Shown here: in pieces, positions 34,379 through 43,150 of the stretch
How the letters are laid out: each line of letters starts with the position of its first letter
Position numbering within the stretch: the stretch's first letter is position 1
From: an uncultured Eggerthellaceae bacterium
Lineage (GTDB): Bacteria > Actinomycetota > Coriobacteriia > Coriobacteriales > Eggerthellaceae
Direction: 5' to 3'
NCBI GenBank assembly: GCA_910589125.1
Contig: CAJURX010000010.1
Coordinates: 1 to 64,000, forward strand
DNA length: 64,000 nt
The notes under the pieces: model-generated
Database searches by the model: none
The model's input: only the letters and a program-made list of their open reading frames with translations
Told to the model about the DNA's origin: nothing
Program-made: the position numbers and the translations under genes

Positions 34379-35065
34379 CTAGTCGGTGATGGTGATGCTC
34401 TTGATGATGGGCTGCTTCGCCTCATCGCTGATGGCGCCCATGTTGGGGTCATCCACGTTCGGGAGGAAGTCCGTCACGATCTGGTCGATCACCTTCATGC
34501 CCGCGTCATCGATCGTGCCGAACGCAGCGTACTGCCCGTCAAGGCTCGCACCCACCTGGCTCGCATTGCCGAGCGTCACGAAGAAGGTGCTGGTGGCCGA
34601 GTCGGGCATCGTGGTGCGCGCCATGGCGACCACGCCGCGATCGAAGCTGTCAGCGAGCGGATTGTCCACGCCATTGGTGGAGAACTCGCCCTTGATGGAC
34701 TCGAGCGACGGGTCATTGCCCGACGCGCTGTTGCCCAGCGTGCCGCCCTGCAGGCAGAAGTCGTCCACGATGCGATAGAAGGTCTTGCCGTCGTAGTAGC
34801 CATCCTTCGCGAGCGTCATGAAGTTCTCGACGCTCTTAGGCGCTGCATCGCCGTCCAGCTCGATGGTGATGGGGTCATAGCCCTCCACCTCGAGGGTGGC
34901 ATGATGCACTCCCACGCCGTTATCGGCAGAAGCGCTGCTCGAAGAGGCTGATGACGCAGACTGCCCCGAGCAGCCGACCAGGCCGAGCGCGCACATGAGG
35001 AGCGCTGCCGCCAGAGCCGCTGCCGCTGTCTTGATCTTGTTCGCATGAGCGATTCTCATCATAGT
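34379..35065 (-). CDS. Cyclophilin-type peptidyl-prolyl isomerase, lipoprotein
   Basis: A 228-residue protein with a lipobox LVGC (Cys31), a Ser-rich spacer, then a cyclophilin domain: FYRIVDDFCLQGG, GVVAMARTTMPDSATSTFFV and GQYAAFGTIDDAGMKVID. It should help fold exported proteins on the outer membrane face. Start choice: AAAGGA is about ten bases before ATG 35065; ATG 35074 would sit right on it. It converges with the LysR gene, 10 bases apart. Confidence 0.9.
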   Translation of the reverse strand, partial: TMMRIAHANKIKTAAAALAAALLMCALGLVGCSGQSASSASSSSASADNGVGVHHATLEVEGYDPITIELDGDAAPKSVENFMTLAKDGYYDGKTFYRIVDDFCLQGGTLGNSASGNDPSLESIKGEFSTNGVDNPLADSFDRGVVAMARTTMPDSATSTFFVTLGNASQVGASLDGQYAAFGTIDDAGMKVIDQIVTDFLPNVDDPNMGAISDEAKQPIIKSITITD

Positions 35066-35248
35066 GAGCATTTCCTTTCGTTCGCCTTCGTGATGGTGAC
35101 AAGGATACGCTAGGCTGCCCCAGCGCGGCAAAACTTCACGGAATCGTTGAAGGCGACGGCAGCCGAGCAGGGCACCCGGCTACAATGCATCCTCGAAGAG
35201 CAACCGTGCGAGCAATCCGCGCGAGGACGCGTTCGAGGACGGGAGAGC

Positions 35249-35695
35249 ATGAGGGCATTGATACAGCGCGTGAGCAGCGCGAGCATATCCATAGAGGGCA
35301 CACCCGGCGGCACCATCGGCGCAGGATATGTCATCCTGCTGGGCGTTGGGCATGACGATGACGAAGCGACCGTGCGCAAGCTCTGGGAGAAGGTACGGAA
35401 GCTCCGCATCTTCCAGGACGCTGAGGGGAAGTCCAACCTGTCGCTGGAGGATGTGGGTGGAGACGCGCTCATCGTGAGCCAGTTCACTCTCTACGCGAAC
35501 TGCCGGCGCGGGAATCGCCCTTCTTACACCGATGCGGGCAAGCCCGATGAGGCAGAGCGGCTCTACGAGGCATTCGTGGAGATGGCGCGCGCTGACCTGA
35601 CGCATGTCGAGACAGGCGAGTTCGGCGCGGACATGGCCGTCCAGCTCGTCAATGACGGACCCTTCACCATCTGGTTGGACACCGACGAGCTGTAG
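35249..35695 (+). CDS. dtd: D-aminoacyl-tRNA deacylase
   Basis: A 148-residue DTD of standard size. The active-site motifs are SQFTLYANCRRGNRPSYTDA and NDGPFTIWLDT (the Gly-Pro motif that excludes L-amino acids). It removes D-amino acids, and glycine from tRNA(Ala). GGGAG lies just upstream of ATG 35249, and a possible -10 TACAAT at 35181-35186 lies 63 bases further up. Confidence 0.95.
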   Translation: MRALIQRVSSASISIEGTPGGTIGAGYVILLGVGHDDDEATVRKLWEKVRKLRIFQDAEGKSNLSLEDVGGDALIVSQFTLYANCRRGNRPSYTDAGKPDEAERLYEAFVEMARADLTHVETGEFGADMAVQLVNDGPFTIWLDTDEL

Positions 35696-35733
35696 GCGGC
35701 TTCAAAAGCGCGGCTCCGGCTTCCAAGGGAGGT

Positions 35734-35761
35734 GAGGGGCGCAGGATCGTCTGCACCCCTC
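35734..35761. terminator. Hairpin between convergent dtd and ABC permease genes
   Basis: GAGGGGCGCAG (35734-35744) and CTGCACCCCTC (35751-35761) form an 11-pair stem with one C-A mismatch and a 6-base loop. It sits just before the permease stop in the short convergent gap; no T run. Confidence 0.4.
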
Positions 35762-35765
35762 ATGC

Positions 35766-38570
35766 TCATTCGTCGCGCAGGGCCTCCACCACGTTATCCG
35801 CGCTGCAGCGCCGAAGCCCATACGCCACAGAGAGCGCCATGGCCACCACGGTCATGAGGAGCGCTGCGCCCACATAGGCCCACGGCAACGTGAATGCCAA
35901 GCCATCCAAGGAGCGCGACACCGCCCACCAGAGCAAGAACGACACACCTGCGGATATCAGCAGCCCAGGGATCAGCCCCGCCACCCCGAATGCTGCGCAC
36001 TCGTCCACGATCATGCGCCTGAACTGCCCGTTCGACATGCCGATCGACTTCAGGACAGCGAACTCGCGACGACGCAGGATGAGCGAGTTGGTGACGGTGT
36101 TGAACACGTTCGCCATAGCTATCAAGGCGAGGATGGCAGCGAAGAGCAAGCAGAACACGTTCACCACCATGGACAGGACCTGATTGGAATCCATCTCAGC
36201 CTGATGGTCGTTATATGAGACGAAGGCAAGCTCGAAGGGCATCTCCTCAGATGAGAAGCACACGTGCCCGATATCGTTGAGCTGCTGCGCCAAGGCGGCA
36301 TGGTCCCCATCTACGGGATCGAAATAGCTGCGGAACACTGGATCTTGCTCTACGAGGCATGTGGTCTGCGCGAGCGACATGGGCACGATCAGCGACACGC
36401 CCTCGCCGTGCATCCCCGCAAGGACGGGCGGCTCATCGGCGATGGCTGCCACCTCCAACGGGAGCGTGGCAATATCCAGCTCCTCGAGCGGATAGGACTC
36501 CCCCATCGCCACGGTGTCATCACCCCACACCGCATATCCGACGAATCCGCTCTCCGTCCTTTCCTCCGCAGCCACATTCACCGTCATCGGCGTGGTGCCT
36601 CCGGCCACGGCCGCCGTCACCGCTGACACCGTGCCCACCTCGCGCAGCACCTGCATCAGCCGATACTTCGTGCCATCATTCCCGTAGCCCTTCGCCACGC
36701 CGATGGCGCGCACAGCACCCGGTTCGCGGAAGCGCTCAGGATCGAGCCCGAGGCTCTCGGCATACGCATCGAACGCATCATCGGACACATAGGAGAGGCG
36801 CGCCATGGTGGCGATCTCGCCCGAGGCTGTCTCGACACCGTAGATGCCTCCCTCCTCAAGGGCGCTCCCCACCATCTGCTTCGGCATCGTGATCGGGCAG
36901 GACCCCGCTAGATACCATCCCACCGGCTGGGCATCAGGTGCGCCCGCGAGCGCTGAGAATGCGCCCTGGAAGGCTCGCTCCTCTTCTGCGAGCTCGCCGT
37001 TGCGCATCTGCATCCGCTCTTGGGCCGCGAGGGGAGCGCCATCCGGCCTGCCTCCTTCCTTTGCCTGAGCGGTCACGGACACCTCGCCTGCCGGCTCTCC
37101 ACCCATGACGGCTCCCGTCAAAAGCGACAGGAGCACATTCAGGGAACCCGCTGTCACCAATAGGACCACCGCCAGCGCAAGGGACACCGATGCCGCACGC
37201 CCCTTGGACCTCGTGCGCTTCCGAGAGGCACGCGCAAGATAGCCACCTACCCCGAAGATGCGCGCGCCGATGCCCGCACCACGCCAGATGCGCTCAGGGT
37301 CCGTCGCCCTCTCAGCCTGAGCGCGCCCGCGCTTGGAGATGCGAGAGGTGCCGGTAGCCCTGATGGCATCGATGATGTTCGTCCGACTGGCACGCTTCGC
37401 TGGGATCCATGCGGAGATGATGACCGTCACCAGCGTGAGCGCCGCAGCCACGCCGAGCATGCGCCCATCCACGGCAACCTCGAAGGGGATGCCCAAGCCC
37501 CCGGCCAGATCGGAGATCAAGGGGCCGACCCATGCGAAGGTGGCCCAACAACCACCGAGCCCGACGAGGATGCCGAGCGGTATGCCCACGAGCGCCACCA
37601 AGAATGCCTCCAACAGGATCACCCGACGCAGCTGACCGCGCGTCGCGCCCACCGATGACAGCAACCCGAACTGGCGGATGCGCTCAGCCACGGAGATATC
37701 GAACGCGTTGTAGATGAGCGATACGCACGAGAGCATGATGACGGAAGCGAGCACCACGACGATCCCGATGAAGGTGGCCCAGATGGATGCGCCGCTGGAG
37801 ATGCCCATGTAGCGCAGAAGAGAGGAGTGGAGCTTGACCCGTGCATCCGGGAACAGCCCTTCCGCAGCCTCTTCGACGCCCTCAGCGCTGCCCATGCCGG
37901 AGAAGGAGAGGTATGCTACCGCCGAGGATGCCTCATCAGCATCTCCCACCGTGAGCGCCGATACGCCCACATCGCTCGACAGCTCGAGGTTGGCGCGATC
38001 GAAGAAGCCCACCACCTCATAGGTGCGTGCAGACCCATCCACCACCTGCACCTCCGCGCTCGGGTCATCTTCTGCGGGACGCTGCAGCGTACCCACGGAG
38101 AACGTCAGGTCATCGCCAACGCGCGCCCCTTGCTCCGGCCAGACCTCGAACAAGAGGATCTCCCCTTCGTGCTCAGGGAAGCGCCCCTCGCTCGGACGGA
38201 TGCCGAGCAGCTCGCCCGCATCACCTTCGACGGACACGATCGGCTGGCTTTGCCCCAGCATATCCTGCTGCTCAGGCGTGAGCTCGCCGTAACCGACGGT
38301 GGAGAGCACAGCCACGTGCTCCACAGATGGGTCTTTCGCCGCACGGGCAAGACCGTCAGAGAAGCGCGCGAGGTCCTGGGTCTGCGCTGAGGCCATCCAG
38401 GTACCGGAGGCATGCACCTCCATCTGATACAGGAAGTGCGCCAAGGAGGAGAACGTGGTGAACACTGCCGTCAGGAGCGCCGCCGCCAACGCGACGCCAG
38501 CGATGGTCACACCCGTGCGCACCTTGTTCGCGCGCAGCGATCTCACGGTGTAACCCGACAGGCTCCTCAT
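35766..38570 (-). CDS. ABC transporter permease, FtsX/MacB type
   Basis: A 934-residue permease. One membrane helix near 15-45 is followed by a ~200-residue outside domain, an FtsX bundle of three helices (about 265-395), a second large outside domain, and a second FtsX bundle (about 805-930). It ends in NVVEALRDE, the usual C-terminus of MacB/LolCE-type permeases. It overlaps the ATPase gene by four bases (ATGA). Such pairs export peptides or lipids or move material out of the membrane; the nearby two-component system suggests an antimicrobial or envelope signal. Confidence 0.88.
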   Translation of the reverse strand: MRSLSGYTVRSLRANKVRTGVTIAGVALAAALLTAVFTTFSSLAHFLYQMEVHASGTWMASAQTQDLARFSDGLARAAKDPSVEHVAVLSTVGYGELTPEQQDMLGQSQPIVSVEGDAGELLGIRPSEGRFPEHEGEILLFEVWPEQGARVGDDLTFSVGTLQRPAEDDPSAEVQVVDGSARTYEVVGFFDRANLELSSDVGVSALTVGDADEASSAVAYLSFSGMGSAEGVEEAAEGLFPDARVKLHSSLLRYMGISSGASIWATFIGIVVVLASVIMLSCVSLIYNAFDISVAERIRQFGLLSSVGATRGQLRRVILLEAFLVALVGIPLGILVGLGGCWATFAWVGPLISDLAGGLGIPFEVAVDGRMLGVAAALTLVTVIISAWIPAKRASRTNIIDAIRATGTSRISKRGRAQAERATDPERIWRGAGIGARIFGVGGYLARASRKRTRSKGRAASVSLALAVVLLVTAGSLNVLLSLLTGAVMGGEPAGEVSVTAQAKEGGRPDGAPLAAQERMQMRNGELAEEERAFQGAFSALAGAPDAQPVGWYLAGSCPITMPKQMVGSALEEGGIYGVETASGEIATMARLSYVSDDAFDAYAESLGLDPERFREPGAVRAIGVAKGYGNDGTKYRLMQVLREVGTVSAVTAAVAGGTTPMTVNVAAEERTESGFVGYAVWGDDTVAMGESYPLEELDIATLPLEVAAIADEPPVLAGMHGEGVSLIVPMSLAQTTCLVEQDPVFRSYFDPVDGDHAALAQQLNDIGHVCFSSEEMPFELAFVSYNDHQAEMDSNQVLSMVVNVFCLLFAAILALIAMANVFNTVTNSLILRRREFAVLKSIGMSNGQFRRMIVDECAAFGVAGLIPGLLISAGVSFLLWWAVSRSLDGLAFTLPWAYVGAALLMTVVAMALSVAYGLRRCSADNVVEALRDE

Positions 38571-39250
38571 CGCCTGATCCTCTCATCGCGGACGATGCTG
38601 CCATCCTCCACTGCGATGATGCGATCAGCTGCCAGCGCTATCTCCTCATCATGCGTGATGACCACCATGGTCTGGCCCAGCACGCGATTGGAGTCGCGCA
38701 GAAGCTGCATGATCTCGCAGCTGTTCTTCGTATCCAGGTTGCCGGTCGGCTCGTCAGCGAGCACGACGGAAGGGGCATTCATGAGCGCACGCCCGATGGC
38801 AACGCGCTGCTGCTGGCCGCCGGAGAGCTGGCTTGGCAGATGCCCCTCGCGCCCCTTGAGGCCCAAGGTATCCAGCAGGCTCGCCAGGCGCGCTTGGTTG
38901 ATGGGGCGCCCATCCAAGATGACCGGGAGCGTCATGTTCTCCACCACACTCAGGACCGGCACCAGGTTGTAGAACTGGTAGATGAGCCCCACTTCGCGAC
39001 GACGGAACACCGCCAGCTCGTCGTCGGTCCGCGAATACACATCATGCCCGCTCAAGAGCACGCGCCCCGAGGTGGGCCTATCCACGCCGCCCATGAGGTG
39101 CAGCAGCGTTGACTTGCCCGATCCCGATGACCCTACGATGGCCACGAATGCGCCCTCTTCGATGGAGAAGGAGACATCGTCGAGCGCACGCGTCTCAGAT
39201 GCGCCCTCCCCATAGACCTTCGTGAGATGGCTCACGGTCAGGATATCCAT
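38567..39250 (-). CDS. ABC transporter ATP-binding protein, MacB/LolD type
   Basis: A 227-residue ATPase with all motifs: Walker A GSSGSGKST, Q-loop in IYQFYNLVPVL, signature LSGGQQQR, Walker B VVLADEPTGNLD and switch THDEE. GAAAGGG six bases upstream selects ATG 39250; the longer open frame has no domain. Partner of the permease that follows. Confidence 0.95.
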   Translation of the reverse strand: MDILTVSHLTKVYGEGASETRALDDVSFSIEEGAFVAIVGSSGSGKSTLLHLMGGVDRPTSGRVLLSGHDVYSRTDDELAVFRRREVGLIYQFYNLVPVLSVVENMTLPVILDGRPINQARLASLLDTLGLKGREGHLPSQLSGGQQQRVAIGRALMNAPSVVLADEPTGNLDTKNSCEIMQLLRDSNRVLGQTMVVITHDEEIALAADRIIAVEDGSIVRDERIRR

Positions 39251-39325
39251 ATCACGCCCTTTCTCAGCGCCTATCATTCCATGAGCGATCATGACCGACG
39301 CGGATATCATGGCGCTAACGCGGAT

Positions 39326-39341
39326 ATTACAGTGTTGTAAT
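39326..39341. promoter_or_regulatory. Palindrome ATTACAGTGTTGTAAT upstream of the ABC genes
   Basis: A perfect 16-bp dyad (6-bp arms, 4-base centre) lies 76 bases before the ATPase start, within the 215-base gap to the histidine kinase gene. It is a candidate operator for the adjacent OmpR-type response regulator or another repressor. Confidence 0.45.
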
Positions 39342-39465
39342 GCAGGAAGGCAGCAGGTTCGCGCAGCGTGCGGGCCTTTCCCTGCGCCTTGCATGCGCAA
39401 GCGCGATCCGCATGCCGCCTGCGCCCCCCATCAGCGCTTGCGACCCCATCCCCCGCGAGCTGCGC

Positions 39466-40452
39466 TCACACCACGAGCTTCGGGAACGCGATGACGAACC
39501 GCGCGCCCCCATCAGGGCCATTCGACGCGGAGAGCGTCCCACCCTGCACGGACACGAGCGCCTGCGCCAAGGCGAGCCCTATCCCGAATCCCTGCGTGCT
39601 GGCATCCCCACGATAGAAGCGATCGAAGATGCGCGGGAGGTCATCGGGAGCGAAGCCGGGACCCGTATCCGTGATGACGATGCGCGTGGCGAGCGCGTCC
39701 TCGCTCGCACGAAGCGTGACCGCGCCGCCGCAAGGCGTGTGCTCCATGCAATCCTTCAAGATGTTCTCCACTGCTTCAGTGGTCCAGAGCATGTCCCCCG
39801 AGAACGATGCACCCTCCTCCACCTCCAGCACCAGCTCCACATCATGCAGGTCCATGGCCGCCATGAGCGGATCTGTGGCACGTGCGGCCATCTGCCGCAC
39901 ATCCACCTGCGCGCGCTCCACGCGTATCGCACCCGCATCCACCTTCGCTATCTTGAGGAGCGACGTGACCAGCCACGAGATGCGCTCGATCATGGACTCC
40001 AGCTCGCGCACGGCCTGCTTGCGCTCGCGCGCATCGTCGGCGCGCTCCACCTTCGGCAGCATCAGCGTAGCGGCCGTGAGCGGCGTGCGTATCTGATGGG
40101 ACACATCCGCCAACGCGTCAGAGAGCGCATTGCGCTCCGACTCCAACAGCAGGTTCGTGCGCGCAAGGCGGCTGACCATCTTGGAGAGCTCATTGGACAG
40201 CACGGCGATGTCGCCTTCGCTGCAATTCGAGAAGTCGATCTGGCGACCCTCATGCAGCACCTCATCGATCCGGCGTGCGAGCCGCGTGATCTGCGCATGT
40301 CGGACGCACGACACGCTCACGAAGAATGCGAGCGCGACAACACCGCAGAGCACCACCCACAGGCGCGCGGGCTCAGGAGCCACGATCGCGAGAAGGGCGA
40401 CGCATGCCACGAGGAGCGCGCACTGGATCGCCACCGTGCGGACGGAGCCCAT
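39466..40452 (-). CDS. Sensor histidine kinase
   Basis: A 328-residue kinase with two N-terminal membrane helices (about 8-45) with almost no outside loop, then HisKA (DVSHQIRTPLTAAT) and HATPase (ENILKDCMEH, DTGPGFAPDD, GFGIGLALA). The tiny loop suggests that it senses within the membrane or through the ABC transporter, as BceS-type kinases do. ATG 40452 follows the response-regulator stop by one base; TTG 40464 is less likely. Confidence 0.92.
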   Translation of the reverse strand: MGSVRTVAIQCALLVACVALLAIVAPEPARLWVVLCGVVALAFFVSVSCVRHAQITRLARRIDEVLHEGRQIDFSNCSEGDIAVLSNELSKMVSRLARTNLLLESERNALSDALADVSHQIRTPLTAATLMLPKVERADDARERKQAVRELESMIERISWLVTSLLKIAKVDAGAIRVERAQVDVRQMAARATDPLMAAMDLHDVELVLEVEEGASFSGDMLWTTEAVENILKDCMEHTPCGGAVTLRASEDALATRIVITDTGPGFAPDDLPRIFDRFYRGDASTQGFGIGLALAQALVSVQGGTLSASNGPDGGARFVIAFPKLVV

Positions 40453-40453
40453 C

Positions 40454-41125
40454 TCACTCGCCAACCTTGTATCCCAGGCCCCGCAAGGTCACGATGATGT
40501 GCGGGTCAGCCGGATCCGTCTCCACCTTCTCCCGCAGGCGCTTCAGATACACGTTCAATGCGTTGTCCGAGACGTATTCGCCCGCGCTATCCCAGATGGC
40601 ATCCCGCAGGTTCTCGCGCGTGACCAGCTTGCCCTTGTGCTGGAAGAAGTAGAGGAGCAGCCGATACTCCAACGCAGAGAGCGGCACCTCCGCACCTGCC
40701 TTCGTCACCGTTGCCGAAGATGCATCCAACACGACATCTCCCACGGACAGCATGTTGCCCGCTGGGCTCTTCGCCCTGAGCGCATTGCGGATGCGCGACA
40801 GGAGCTCGCGCGGACGGAAGGGCTTGGTGATGTAGTCGGCCGCGCCCATGTCCAACCCGGCGACGGTGGAGTATTCGTCATCCGATGCCGTGAGGAAGAT
40901 GACGGGCATGTCCGGGGAGGTGGACAGCGCCGCCGCGCAGACCGCGAAGCCGTTCCCCTCGGCAAGCGATATGTCCAAGAGCGCTATGTCGAAGCTACGC
41001 TCGGCGAGCAGCGCACATGCCTCACCCTGCGTCGCGCATGAGCAGACCGCCATCCCCTCGGCTTCCAAGAGGTCGGCTAGAGCGCGCACGATGGCGGCAT
41101 CATCTTCTACCAACAGCACATCCAT
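40454..41125 (-). CDS. OmpR-family response regulator
   Basis: A 223-residue regulator: receiver domain with VEDD near the start and the phospho-acceptor Asp in ALLDISLAEG, K in FLTAS...YITKPF, then a winged-helix DNA-binding domain (VTRENLRDAIW, LNVYLKRLREK). MDVLLVEDD is the usual N-terminus and this ATG (41125) lies seven bases after a GATAAT, so it may be leaderless; ATG 41134 with GGAGG close by is an alternative. Likely target: the ABC genes at 35766-39250. Confidence 0.93.
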   Translation of the reverse strand: MDVLLVEDDAAIVRALADLLEAEGMAVCSCATQGEACALLAERSFDIALLDISLAEGNGFAVCAAALSTSPDMPVIFLTASDDEYSTVAGLDMGAADYITKPFRPRELLSRIRNALRAKSPAGNMLSVGDVVLDASSATVTKAGAEVPLSALEYRLLLYFFQHKGKLVTRENLRDAIWDSAGEYVSDNALNVYLKRLREKVETDPADPHIIVTLRGLGYKVGE

Positions 41126-41132
41126 GACCGCC

Positions 41133-41138
41133 ATTATC
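41133..41138 (-). promoter_or_regulatory. -10 box (GATAAT) of the response-regulator promoter
   Basis: GATAAT on the minus strand ends seven bases before ATG 41125. It faces a matching GATAAT (41223-41228, plus) for the divergent LysR gene. Confidence 0.45.
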
Positions 41139-41222
41139 CCTCCATTCGCCCCTCTCACCCGGTGACAGTCCTGTAATGGACGGAAAAAGCGGCACGCTCC
41201 CCTCGTTGCGAGCTGCATCGTG

Positions 41223-41228
41223 GATAAT
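41223..41228 (+). promoter_or_regulatory. -10 box (GATAAT) of a probable leaderless LysR promoter
   Basis: GATAAT ends seven bases before ATG 41236. A GGGGAAC lies between, too close to serve as a normal ribosome site. Transcription would start at the ATG. Confidence 0.5.
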
Positions 41229-41235
41229 GGGGAAC

Positions 41236-42162
41236 ATGACGCTCCAACAGCTCAGATATCTGCTCGCCATCGCCAGGACCGGCTCCATCTGCTCGGCCGC
41301 GCATGAGCTCTACGTGTCCCAGTCCAGCCTCTCGGTCGCCGTCAAGGACATAGAGAGCGAATGCGGCATCAAGATATTCGAGCGATCCAGCAAGGGGACC
41401 ACGCTCACCAATGATGGGATCGAGCTGTTGAGCTACGCGCGGCAGATCGTCGAGCAGGCAGACCTCATGGAATCGCGCTACGCGAAGGACAAGAAGGCAC
41501 CTGCGCAACGGCTGGCCATCGCATCGCAGCATTACGCATTCCCCGTGGAGGCATTCCTGGAGTTCGTCGAGGAATACGAGGGCGAGGGCTACACGTTCAG
41601 CCTGCGCGAGACCCGCACGCAGGAGATCATCGAAGACGTGCGGGAGTTCCGCTGCGATGTGGGCATCCTGTATCTGTCGAGCTTCAACGAGCAGGTCTTG
41701 GGACGCGCACTGGAAGAGGCTGGTCTCACCTTCACCCAGCTGTTCACCGCGCAGCCCCACATCTTCGTGGGAAGCCATCATCCGCTGGCAGAGCACACGC
41801 TCTTGAAGGTGGACGACCTGAGCGATTACCCGCGCTACGAATTCGAGCAGGGCTCCGCCAACTCCTTCTACTACGCAGAGGAGCCCTTCGCAGAGCTGCC
41901 CCACGAGAAGCGCGTCATCATCTCCGATCGCGGCACGCTCTCCAACCTGCTCACGCACCACAACGGCTACACCGTATCCACCGGCGTCCTGTCCAGCGAG
42001 ATGCACTCCGGCATCGCCGCCATCCCCCTGGACACGAAGGAGCGCATGGTAGTGGGCTACATCGTGCACAAGGAACGCCAGCTCTCAGACCTGGCACAGC
42101 GCTACATAGAGATCCTGCGCCTCTTCATCGAGGAATACAACAAGGGCTTCGCGAGCCTATGA
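41236..42162 (+). CDS. LysR-family regulator next to cysK
   Basis: A 308-residue LysR protein: helix-turn-helix at about 2-60 ([20 protein letters not shown]) and a substrate-binding domain from about 93. It lies 19 bases upstream of cysK on the same strand, so it probably senses a sulfur or cysteine metabolite such as O-acetylserine; this is context only. The open frame runs upstream to 41176, but ATG 41236 matches the family's N-terminus. Confidence 0.9.
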   Translation: MTLQQLRYLLAIARTGSICSAAHELYVSQSSLSVAVKDIESECGIKIFERSSKGTTLTNDGIELLSYARQIVEQADLMESRYAKDKKAPAQRLAIASQHYAFPVEAFLEFVEEYEGEGYTFSLRETRTQEIIEDVREFRCDVGILYLSSFNEQVLGRALEEAGLTFTQLFTAQPHIFVGSHHPLAEHTLLKVDDLSDYPRYEFEQGSANSFYYAEEPFAELPHEKRVIISDRGTLSNLLTHHNGYTVSTGVLSSEMHSGIAAIPLDTKERMVVGYIVHKERQLSDLAQRYIEILRLFIEEYNKGFASL

Positions 42163-42181
42163 CGAAGAGAAGGAGCACACG

Positions 42182-43117
42182 ATGACCATCCACGCGAACG
42201 TGATCGACCTCGTCGGCAACACTCCCCTGATAGAGCTCACGCACTACGAAGAGGACCATGGCTTGGATGCGAAGGTCATCGGAAAGGCCGAGTGCTTCAA
42301 CCCGGCAGGCTCCATCAAGGACCGCACGGCGAAGGCCATGATCGACGACGCCGTGGCGAACGGCAAGCTCGACCACGATACCGTGATCATCGAACCCACC
42401 TCCGGCAACACGGGGATCGCCCTTGCCGCCATCGCCGCCGCCCGCGGGAACCGCATCATCATCACCATGCCGGACACCATGTCGATCGAGCGCCGCAACC
42501 TCATGCGCGCCTATGGCGCTGAGCTGGTGCTCACCGAGGGCGCCAAGGGCATGAAGGGAGCCATCGCGAAGGCAGAGGAGCTGGCCGCAGAGATCCCGAA
42601 CTCCTTCATCCCCTCGCAATTCACCAATCCGGCGAACCCTGCCATCCACGAGAAGACCACCGGCCCTGAGATCTGGGAGGGCACGAACGGAGACGTGGAC
42701 ATCGTGGTGGCTGGCGTGGGAACGGGCGGCACGATCACCGGAGTCGGACGATTCCTGAAGTCCAAGGACCCGAACATCCAGGTGGTAGCCGTCGAGCCGG
42801 CGGATTCCCCGGTGCTCTCGGAGGGGCGCGCTGGCTCGCACAAGATACAGGGCATCGGCGCTGGGTTCATCCCGGATACGCTGGATACCACCATCTATGA
42901 CGAGGTCATCGCCATCTCGAATGAGGAAGCCTTCGAAGCGGGCCGGGAGCTGGCCGCGCACGAAGGGCTCTTGGTGGGGATATCATCAGGCGCCGCTGTT
43001 GCCGCAGCCGGAAAGCTGGCGAAGCGGCCCGAGAACGCAGGCAAGACCATCGTGGTCATCCTGCCCGACACCGGAGAGCGCTATCTGACCTCCGCCATGT
43101 TCGACGCATCCGCATAG
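42182..43117 (+). CDS. cysK: Cysteine synthase (O-acetylserine sulfhydrylase)
   Basis: A 311-residue PLP enzyme of standard length. The PLP lysine is in [13 protein letters not shown], the substrate loop is [12 protein letters not shown], the phosphate loop is [10 protein letters not shown], and [11 protein letters not shown] is near the end. It makes cysteine from O-acetylserine and sulfide. AGAAGGAG lies before ATG 42182. It forms an operon with the LysR gene before it. Confidence 0.96.
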   Translation: MTIHANVIDLVGNTPLIELTHYEEDHGLDAKVIGKAECFNPAGSIKDRTAKAMIDDAVANGKLDHDTVIIEPTSGNTGIALAAIAAARGNRIIITMPDTMSIERRNLMRAYGAELVLTEGAKGMKGAIAKAEELAAEIPNSFIPSQFTNPANPAIHEKTTGPEIWEGTNGDVDIVVAGVGTGGTITGVGRFLKSKDPNIQVVAVEPADSPVLSEGRAGSHKIQGIGAGFIPDTLDTTIYDEVIAISNEEAFEAGRELAAHEGLLVGISSGAAVAAAGKLAKRPENAGKTIVVILPDTGERYLTSAMFDASA

Positions 43118-43150
43118 CATCCCTATCCGCCCCGCATGCAAGGAGTGATG

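Noticed and set aside
39340..40497. A 385-codon plus-strand frame
   Set aside because: It is the antisense of the histidine kinase gene, rich in Arg/His with no motif; the minus strand has clear HisKA/HATPase motifs.
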